From Cupriavidus oxalaticus (GTDB lineage: Bacteria > Pseudomonadota > Gammaproteobacteria > Burkholderiales > Burkholderiaceae): a stretch of 64,000 nt of DNA. Below the pieces are notes generated by a model, which was given only the letters and a program-made list of their open reading frames with translations, did not search any database and was not told the DNA's origin. Each line of letters starts with the position of its first letter. The stretch's first letter is position 1. Location of the stretch: assembly GCF_016894385.1 (NCBI RefSeq), contig NZ_CP069811.1:348501-412500 (forward strand). The letters run 5' to 3'. The position numbers and the translations under genes are program-made. Shown one piece after another: positions 58,564-64,000 of this stretch.

Positions 58564-59121
58564 TCGAGGGACGCAGGATGGCCAGACCCGGAATGGCAGG
58601 AGCATGGGAATGAGAACGCCCGGCGCTGCTGGCACCGTACGGCGCTTGCGATGCTCGTCAATGGTGCCCCGCTGGTCCGTTCAGGAGCAGAGGCTCGGTC
58701 ACCGATGGCCCGGACGGTTGCTTTCCTGGTCTTTCTTGCTGCCTTGGCGTTGTTCACGGGGGGGCACAGAACGGCGGAGATTTTGAGCATTCTTCGGATG
58801 CTTGCGTAGTTTGCTCGATGCGGGGGAGTAAACAATCTACGACGGATTGTGGATGGGCTCGGACAGATGCTCGCCCGGGAATTGCGGCCGTCTCAAAGCG
58901 ACCCATCTGCGCCGTTCGAGTCTTCCTCAACACGATGACGGCTATCCTTGTCCAACGGTCATCCGCCTGCTGCTGCTTCGGCAGATGGTCGCCATTTCAG
59001 TCATTCGGCAATCAGCGCGCCAACGGCAGAAAAAGGATCGTGGCAGCTGTTACAGGTTGCCATGCCTACGGCCGCTTACCACCGCGGACTCAGCCGACCA
59101 CCATCCGAAATTACCCTGTAC
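58564..59121. other. Low-information region after the hydroquinone operon
   Basis: About 560 bases without a recognised gene. Codon patterns differ from the flanking catabolic genes and several short ORFs on both strands lack family features. The only item I would flag is a possible 34-residue membrane peptide. No terminator with a T tract was found after the Rieske ferredoxin. Confidence 0.4.
58705..58809 (+). CDS. Possible small single-helix membrane peptide
   Basis: ATG 58705 to TAG 58807-58809 encodes 34 residues beginning MARTVAFLVFLAALALFTGG, one hydrophobic helix with a positive N-terminus. A GAGG element lies 11 bases upstream. It is too short for the usual coding tests and could be chance. 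Confidence 0.2.
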   Translation: MARTVAFLVFLAALALFTGGHRTAEILSILRMLA

Positions 59122-59592
59122 TCATGCTTGTCCGGCGCCATCACCCGGCCACTGGCTCCATTTCCGCCCCGCGCCCCTCCGTAAGGTCGCCCAATACATG
59201 ACCCGAAGTTCCGAAGACAACTCTGCCTCTTCGATTCCGCATCCAGGTGGGAAGCCGCTCAAGTCAATGCCAAGTTCCACCGCCGCAGCTAGACAGATCA
59301 CCATGCGCCTCGGGCACGCTGAATGCATCTCCGCGCGATAGAGGAGGAGCAGCGCGGCCTGGTATCCGATACCGTGGCGCCTGGACAGATGCCGTGCCTG
59401 CCGTGCGGTAGCACCGCGCCAGTCACGCATCTCGCGCAAGATGTCGCCAAGGCGGTCGATCAACCGGTCTTCGCTGCCGATGCGATGCCGGACACGAGTC
59501 TTCTGCTCCGCCACGACCGGGCGCTCACGGATATCCCGAATGTGGAGAGCAGGCCCGGCGGGCCACCGAAAAACATTCACGAGGGAACTCAC
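59122..59592 (-). CDS. Hypothetical protein with possible HTH segment
   Basis: The minus frame read from GTG 59592 gives 156 residues. RLGDILREMRDWRGATARQA, then RHLSRRHGIGYQAALLLLYR, looks helical and HTH-like, and LAAAVELGIDLSGFPPG follows. I do not recognise the family. The start is uncertain, as there is no ribosome site, and it would overlap the acyl-CoA synthetase stop by four bases. Coding is suggested only by open length and residue composition. Confidence 0.3.
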   Translation of the reverse strand: MSSLVNVFRWPAGPALHIRDIRERPVVAEQKTRVRHRIGSEDRLIDRLGDILREMRDWRGATARQARHLSRRHGIGYQAALLLLYRAEMHSACPRRMVICLAAAVELGIDLSGFPPGCGIEEAELSSELRVMYWATLRRGAGRKWSQWPGDGAGQA

Positions 59593-61244
59593 GCCGGTTC
59601 GTGGCCGGGCCGGTGAGCGCCGGAGCTTGCTCGTTGCCTGAGGAGGAACTTCTGGATCTTGCCGGTCGACGTCCTGGGAAGGTGGCCGATGACCACCTTC
59701 TTCGGCGCCTTGAAGTGCGCCAAGTGGGCGCGGCAATGTTCGATCAGTTCGCGCTCGCCGACCCTGGCGCCATCGACGACTTCGACAAAGGCGCATGGCG
59801 TCTCCCCCCAACGCTCGTCCGGCTGGGCGACGACGGCTGCCACGCGCACCGCGGGGTGCCGGTAGAGCACCTCCTCCACCTCCAGCGAGTTGATATTCTC
59901 TCCGCCGGAAATGATGACGTCCTTGGAACGGTCCCGGATCTGTACATAGCCATCCGGGCAGACGACTGCGAGGTCACCCGAGTGGAACCAGCCGCCGGCA
60001 AAAGCTTCCGCCGTGGCCTCGGGGTTCTTCAGGTAGCCCTTCATCGTCATGTTGCCGCGGAACATGACTTCGCCGATAGTCTTCCCGTCCCGCGGCACCG
60101 GCACAAGGGTTTCGGGATGCAGCACGGCCATGCCTTCCTGTGCGGTGTAGCGGACGCCTTGCCGTCCTTTTCGTTCCGCCAGCGCACCGATGCCGAGGTC
60201 CTTCCATTCGGGCTGCTCCACGCAAACCGCCGCGGGGCCGTAGACCTCGGTGAGTCCGTAGATCTGGGTGATCCTGATCCCCATGCGCATCAGGCCTTCG
60301 ATCACCGGGATCGGCGGGGGGGCGCCGCCGATGAGGCCGTGGACCGGATGGCCGATGCCCGCCTTCCACGCTTCGGGTGCGTGGGCAAGCATCGCATGCA
60401 CGATCGGCGCCCCGCAGTAGTGAGTGACCTGGTGCTCGCGAATCGCATCGAGCACGGCGGCGGCCTCCACCCGCCGCAGGCAGACGCTGGTACCGGCGTT
60501 GGCCGCCAGCGTCCAGGCGAAGCACCAGCCATTGCAGTGGAACAGCGGCAGCGTCCACAGGAAGACGGCGTGCCGGGGCATGTCCCAGTCGAGCATGTTC
60601 GACAGCGCAGCCAGATAGGCGCCGCGATGATGGTAGACCACGCCCTTCGGGTTGCCTGTGGTGCCGGAGGTATAGTTGAGGGCGATGGCCTGCCATTCGT
60701 CGGCGGGCTCGCCGCCCTCCCAGTGCGGATCGCCCCCGGCCAGGAAGCCCTCGTATTCGATATCCGCCAGCCGGCGGCCCCCTTCGACGGCGGGATCGAT
60801 GATGTCGATCACCAGCGGCTTGTCGTCGAGCAGCGTCAGTGCGGCTTCGACTACGTCAGCGTACTCCGTGTCGGTGACCAGCACCTTTGCCTCCGCGTGC
60901 CTGAGCATGAAGGCGATGGCGGCCGCGTCCAGGCGCACGTTCAACGTGTTCAGCATGGCGCCACTCATGGGCACGCCGAAATGCATCTCCAGCATCTCCG
61001 GCGTGTTGGCGGCCATCACGGCCACCGTATCGCCAGGCCTGACGCCGGCGGCCACCAGCGCCGACGCGAGGCGGCGGCTGCGGTCCAGCATTGCCCGCCA
61101 GCTCGTGCGGCGCTCGCCGTAGACGATGGCTGTACGCTCAGGGTAGACCTCGGCCGTCCTGCGCAGGAAGGAGATCGGCGTCAGGGGCACGAAGTTGACC
61201 GGGCTGCGCTCCAGCCCATCCGCGCTGTGTTCGACGTGTTCCAT
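59589..61244 (-). CDS. AMP-forming acyl-CoA synthetase (fatty-acyl/aryl type)
   Basis: A 551-residue ANL ligase. ALNYTSGTTGNPKGVVYHHR is the P-loop, LPLFHCNGWCFAWTLAANAG is typical of AlkK-like medium-chain ligases, and YGLTEVYGPAAVCV, WFHSGDLAVVCPDGYVQIRD and the C-terminal Lys in PRTSTGKIQKFLLR complete the set. GAGG seven bases before ATG 61244 supports that start over an upstream Met. It lies 28 bases after an acyl-CoA dehydrogenase on the same strand. The carboxylic acid substrate is not evident. Confidence 0.92.
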   Translation of the reverse strand: MEHVEHSADGLERSPVNFVPLTPISFLRRTAEVYPERTAIVYGERRTSWRAMLDRSRRLASALVAAGVRPGDTVAVMAANTPEMLEMHFGVPMSGAMLNTLNVRLDAAAIAFMLRHAEAKVLVTDTEYADVVEAALTLLDDKPLVIDIIDPAVEGGRRLADIEYEGFLAGGDPHWEGGEPADEWQAIALNYTSGTTGNPKGVVYHHRGAYLAALSNMLDWDMPRHAVFLWTLPLFHCNGWCFAWTLAANAGTSVCLRRVEAAAVLDAIREHQVTHYCGAPIVHAMLAHAPEAWKAGIGHPVHGLIGGAPPPIPVIEGLMRMGIRITQIYGLTEVYGPAAVCVEQPEWKDLGIGALAERKGRQGVRYTAQEGMAVLHPETLVPVPRDGKTIGEVMFRGNMTMKGYLKNPEATAEAFAGGWFHSGDLAVVCPDGYVQIRDRSKDVIISGGENINSLEVEEVLYRHPAVRVAAVVAQPDERWGETPCAFVEVVDGARVGERELIEHCRAHLAHFKAPKKVVIGHLPRTSTGKIQKFLLRQRASSGAHRPGHEPA

Positions 61245-61272
61245 GGATTGCCTCACTGGCTGCAGCCGTGCG

Positions 61273-62415
61273 TCAGCGCGTTACGTCGCGGGAGATGATC
61301 ATCCGCTGGATCTCGGAGGTTCCCTCAACGATCTCGAGCACCTTGGCATCCCCGAACGCGCGGGATACCGCGTACTCCGTCATGATCCCGTTGCCGCCGT
61401 GGATCTGCACGGCCTGGTGGGCCGCCTCCATGGCCTTTTCGGTTGCGAAGAGCTTTGCCATCGAGGCCTGCCGATCATAGGGCCGGCCCTCGTCCTTGGC
61501 CACCGCAGCGTCGTAGAGCATCAGGCGGGCAGCGTGCGCGTGGGTCGCCATGTCGGCCAGCTTGAACTGCAGCGACTGGAACTGGTCGAGCGTCTTGCCG
61601 AACGCTGTGCGCTCGCTCATGTAGCGGGCAGAGCGTTCCAGCGAGCCCTGCAGGATGCCCAGGCCCAGCGTTCCGATCAGGATGCGGCCGGTGCTCACCT
61701 GTGACAAGGTCTGCCTGAGGCCGGCCCCGACCTCGCCGAGCAGGTGGTTGGCAGGAATGGCGCAGTCCTCGAAGAACAGCTCGAATGTGGTCGATCCGCG
61801 CCAGCCGATCTTGTGCAGCTTCTTGCCATGACTGAAGCCGGGCGTACCGTTCGGCACGATGAAGTTCGATATCTCCTTGCGCCCGTCGGGCCGGATTCCC
61901 GTCACCGCCGCGATGACGATCGGGCCGGTGATCTCGGAACCCGAGTTGCTGATGAAGGTCTTGGCGCCATTGATAACCCAGCAGCCATCCTTCAGCACTG
62001 CGCGGGTCTGGATATTGGCGGCATCGGAGCCGGCGTTCGGCTCTGTCAGGCCGATGCAGCCGACCTGCGTGCCCGCCAGGATCGGCCGCAGGAAGCGCGC
62101 CTTCTGGTCATCGGTGCCGTAGTTGTTGAGCAGGCTGGCCGCCGTCGAATTGGCCATGATGGCTACCGCCACGGCGCAATCGACGCGGGCGATCTCTTCC
62201 AGCGCAATGGCAAAGCCAAGCCAGTCGCCGCCGCTGCCTCCCCAGGCTTCAGGGTACGGCAGCCCGATATACCCCAGTTCGCCGGCCCGGCGCCAGACCT
62301 CGTAGGGAAAACTCTCCTCTTCCCACAACCGGTGGGCGACCGGTGCGATCTCTTCCTCGGCGAAACGGCGCACCGCCTCGCGGATCATCTCGTGGTGTTC
62401 TGCGATGTATGACAT
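61273..62415 (-). CDS. Acyl-CoA dehydrogenase
   Basis: A 380-residue short/medium-chain acyl-CoA dehydrogenase. GCIGLTEPNAGSDAANIQTR is the FAD/substrate loop, WVINGAKTFISNSGSE the barrel, and ITQ-like dimer residues are replaced by AVSRAFGDAKVLEIVEGTSE, which holds the C-terminal catalytic Glu (VEGTSEIQ). GGAGAAAG precedes ATG 62415. It lies between an Fe-dependent alcohol dehydrogenase and the acyl-CoA synthetase, so it oxidises the acyl-CoA that one of the activating enzymes makes. Confidence 0.93.
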   Translation of the reverse strand: MSYIAEHHEMIREAVRRFAEEEIAPVAHRLWEEESFPYEVWRRAGELGYIGLPYPEAWGGSGGDWLGFAIALEEIARVDCAVAVAIMANSTAASLLNNYGTDDQKARFLRPILAGTQVGCIGLTEPNAGSDAANIQTRAVLKDGCWVINGAKTFISNSGSEITGPIVIAAVTGIRPDGRKEISNFIVPNGTPGFSHGKKLHKIGWRGSTTFELFFEDCAIPANHLLGEVGAGLRQTLSQVSTGRILIGTLGLGILQGSLERSARYMSERTAFGKTLDQFQSLQFKLADMATHAHAARLMLYDAAVAKDEGRPYDRQASMAKLFATEKAMEAAHQAVQIHGGNGIMTEYAVSRAFGDAKVLEIVEGTSEIQRMIISRDVTR

Positions 62416-62426
62416 CGTCTTTCTCC

Positions 62427-63557
62427 TCAATACGATTCGTGCAGCATCGCCAGGTAGTCGTCGACCGTGGCAGTGCGGGGATTGGTGGCGTGGCAGTGGT
62501 CCTTCGTGGCGGCGACCGCGATGTCCTCCAACACGTCACGCGGCACGCCCATGGCGCCGAGACCAGCCGGCAAGCCGAGACCGGCGTTGAGTTCGCTGAT
62601 GGCCTGAGCCGGGTCCCCGCCGGCGGGCAGGCCCATGGCCTGTGCCAGTGCGGCCTGCTTGGCTTGGGTCGCCGGCTTGTTGAAGCGCAGCACGGCCGGC
62701 AGCAGCACGGCGTTCAGCGTGCCGTGGTGCAACGAGACGCCGGGCACCGCGCCCAGCGGGTGCGACAGGGCATGCACCGCGCCCAGCCCCTTCTGGAAGG
62801 CCAGCGCGCCTTCCATGGCGGCCATCATCATGTTCCAGCGCGCGTCGCGGTCGCAGCCGTCGGCGGTGGCCTTGCCGATATTGGCCATGCCGCGGCGCAG
62901 GCCGTCCAGGGCGATCGCTTCGGCGGGCGGGTTGATGGCCGGCGCCAGGAAGGTCTCGATGCAGTGGGCGATGGCGTCCATGCCGGTTGCGGCGGTCAGG
63001 GCCGGCGGCAGGCCCAGCGTCAGTTCGGGGTCGCAGATGGCGAGCTTCGGCAGCAGGAACGGACTAAGCAGGCCGAGCTTGCGGCCGGACTCCATGACGA
63101 TGACCGCGCCCCGGCCCACTTCGCTGCCGGTACCCGCGGTTGTCGGGATGGCCACCAGCGGGGCGACCCGGCTGGTGATCCGGCTCGCGCCGCCTTCCAC
63201 CGCCGCGTAGGTCTGCAGCGGTGCCGGGTGGGTCGCCAGCAGCGCAGTGGCCTTGCCCAGGTCGATGGGCGACCCGCCGCCCACGGCCGCGATGCCGTCG
63301 CAGCCATTGCCCAGGTAAAGGCCGGTCGCGGCGGACACGGCGGCTTCCGTCGGGTTGGGTGGGGTGTCCTCGAAGACGGTGGGGGTGCAATCCGGGCCCA
63401 GGGCGTCGAGCACCTTGCCGGCGATACCGGCGGCGCGGATGCCGCGGTCGGTGACGATCAGCGGTCGCTGGATGCCCAGGCGCTGCAGCTCGGCCCCCAG
63501 CATCCGGATGGCGCCGAAGTCGATGTGAACGGTGGTCAGGTAGTTGATGACAGCCAT
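62427..63557 (-). CDS. Iron-containing alcohol dehydrogenase
   Basis: A 376-residue Fe-dependent (group III) alcohol dehydrogenase. The NAD loop is IAAVGGGSPIDLGKATALLA, VAIPTTAGTGSEVGRGAVIV is the second signature, and metal ligands come from ATGMDAIAHCIETFLAPAIN, GAVHALSHPLGAVPGVSLHHG. It resembles 4-hydroxybutyrate or maleylacetate-reductase-like enzymes, but specificity cannot be assigned. It lies 11 bases before the acyl-CoA dehydrogenase start and follows a CoA-transferase gene, so a hydroxy acid/semialdehyde substrate is plausible. Confidence 0.9.
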   Translation of the reverse strand: MAVINYLTTVHIDFGAIRMLGAELQRLGIQRPLIVTDRGIRAAGIAGKVLDALGPDCTPTVFEDTPPNPTEAAVSAATGLYLGNGCDGIAAVGGGSPIDLGKATALLATHPAPLQTYAAVEGGASRITSRVAPLVAIPTTAGTGSEVGRGAVIVMESGRKLGLLSPFLLPKLAICDPELTLGLPPALTAATGMDAIAHCIETFLAPAINPPAEAIALDGLRRGMANIGKATADGCDRDARWNMMMAAMEGALAFQKGLGAVHALSHPLGAVPGVSLHHGTLNAVLLPAVLRFNKPATQAKQAALAQAMGLPAGGDPAQAISELNAGLGLPAGLGAMGVPRDVLEDIAVAATKDHCHATNPRTATVDDYLAMLHESY

Positions 63558-63583
63558 GTTTTCCTCGTAGATATGTCGATGCG

Positions 63584-64000
63584 TCAGGCGCGGAATAGCG
63601 TCGGGTCCATGCGCGGAAGCGGCTCCGCCACGCGCACCGGAGGGAAGGCCATCAGGTCCAGTACCTGGGACCTGACGTCGATGCCGGGCGCAACCTCCTC
63701 CAGCACCAGTCCGTCTGGCGCCACCGAGAAGACTGCGCGCTCGGTGATGACCTTGGCCTCCTGGCCACGCTCGGCCACGTTGCGCCCCAGTGGATAGGTG
63801 ATTTCGTCCACGCGCTCGACGAACTTGCGCACGCTCCCCTCACGCCCGACCGACAGGAAGCCGTCGGTGGTGTCGGCGACGAGGCCGCCGGTGGTGAAGG
63901 TGCCGGTGAACAGCAGCTTGCGCGCGTTGTAGGCGATGTCGATGAAGCCGCCCGGCCCTGGATTGGCCGCGCCGAAGCGGCTGACGTTGATGTTTCCGCC
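63584..64000 (-). CDS. Acetate/3-ketoacid CoA-transferase (YdiF/PCT-type), partial
   Basis: The last 138 codons of a gene running off the window. From the edge it reads GGNINVSRFGAANPGPGGFI, DIAYNARKLLFTGTFTTGGL and ends KVITERAVFSVAPDGLVLEE plus VAPGIDVRSQVLDLMAFPP. This is the C-terminal subdomain of class I CoA-transferases such as YdiF and propionate CoA-transferase; the catalytic Glu lies outside the window. It precedes the Fe-alcohol dehydrogenase by 26 bases and should be part of the same operon. Confidence 0.9.
   Translation of the reverse strand, partial: GGNINVSRFGAANPGPGGFIDIAYNARKLLFTGTFTTGGLVADTTDGFLSVGREGSVRKFVERVDEITYPLGRNVAERGQEAKVITERAVFSVAPDGLVLEEVAPGIDVRSQVLDLMAFPPVRVAEPLPRMDPTLFRA

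Noticed and set aside
58847..59341. A 164-residue plus-strand ORF after the hydroquinone operon
   Set aside because: Its composition is Arg/Pro/Cys-rich, with no ribosome site or recognisable fold, and it overlaps a slightly better minus-strand candidate.
61744..62412. Long plus-strand frame antisense to the acyl-CoA dehydrogenase (with others at 33164-35887 and 59601-61298)
   Set aside because: High GC at third positions produces long antisense frames; these have no motifs and mirror well-supported genes.

Overview
The window is high-GC DNA from a chemoorganotrophic beta-proteobacterium, most like Cupriavidus, Ralstonia or another Burkholderiales member. The evidence is four Bug-type periplasmic binding proteins with no TctAB permease beside them, dense LysR/AraC/IclR/TetR/GntR-controlled catabolic clusters, and a decayed Ralstonia-type HU gene. 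I saw no rRNA, tRNA, CRISPR array, intact insertion sequence or phage gene. Nearly everything is accessory catabolism of organic acids and aromatics.

Layout. (1) 82-6.9 kb: UbiX/UbiD-type decarboxylase pair, divergent AraC regulator, aldehyde dehydrogenase, orphan ABC binding protein and an Asp/Glu/hydantoin racemase-like protein. (2) 6.9-15.5 kb, minus strand: Bug protein, fused HyuA-HyuB hydantoinase/oxoprolinase, second Bug protein, class III CoA-transferase, LysR. (3) 15.6-19.1 kb: an HU gene fragment, an aromatic-acid MFS transporter interrupted by one extra base in a homopolymer, a class-I amidotransferase-like gamma-glutamyl hydrolase, and truncated azoreductase and CynX-type genes. 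(4) 19.1-26.5 kb: AraC, a Rieske oxygenase alpha subunit, a glutamine-synthetase homologue, an adrenodoxin-type ferredoxin, its reductase, a GntR regulator and a DUF4863/4-hydroxylaminobenzoate lyase-like protein. (5) 26.5-29.2 kb: D-lactate dehydrogenase-like enzyme and AspT/AAEx-type transporter. (6) 29.5-39.3 kb: a TetR-governed acyl-CoA operon (ligase, dehydrogenase, hydratase, SDR, a thiolase-fold protein lacking its cysteine plus DUF35 partner, alpha-methylacyl-CoA racemase). (7) 39.3-42.5 kb: gene remnants, then a molybdenum module (Mop, HTH-only ModE, NifQ-like, small sulfite-oxidase-fold protein) with two ModE-like boxes. (8) 42.6-47.1 kb: phosphoribosyltransferase-hydrolase, alcohol dehydrogenase, UspA and a beta-CASP nuclease, with an Fnr/Anr box in front of each divergent arm. 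(9) 47.2-49.9 kb: MmsA and LysR. (10) 49.9-58.6 kb: IclR, sulfatase-superfamily hydrolase, Bug protein and a complete HapCDEF-type hydroquinone pathway with two accessory genes. (11) 59-64 kb: acyl-CoA synthetase, acyl-CoA dehydrogenase, Fe-alcohol dehydrogenase and a CoA-transferase cut by the window end.

The best candidate for an undescribed system is region 3-4. A glutamine-synthetase homologue and a gamma-glutamyl hydrolase-like protein flank a three-component Rieske oxygenase, an arrangement recalling gamma-glutamylanilide-dependent aniline oxidation but with a different (phthalate-dioxygenase-type) oxygenase. Five TGCATRCA elements occur there, four upstream of the oxygenase and one in front of gntR, which suggests one local regulon. 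A second coherent system is region 10, where a sulfatase-type hydrolase, an uptake protein and hydroquinone ring cleavage sit in one apparent unit. Functions are inferred from family motifs and context; no similarity search was run.
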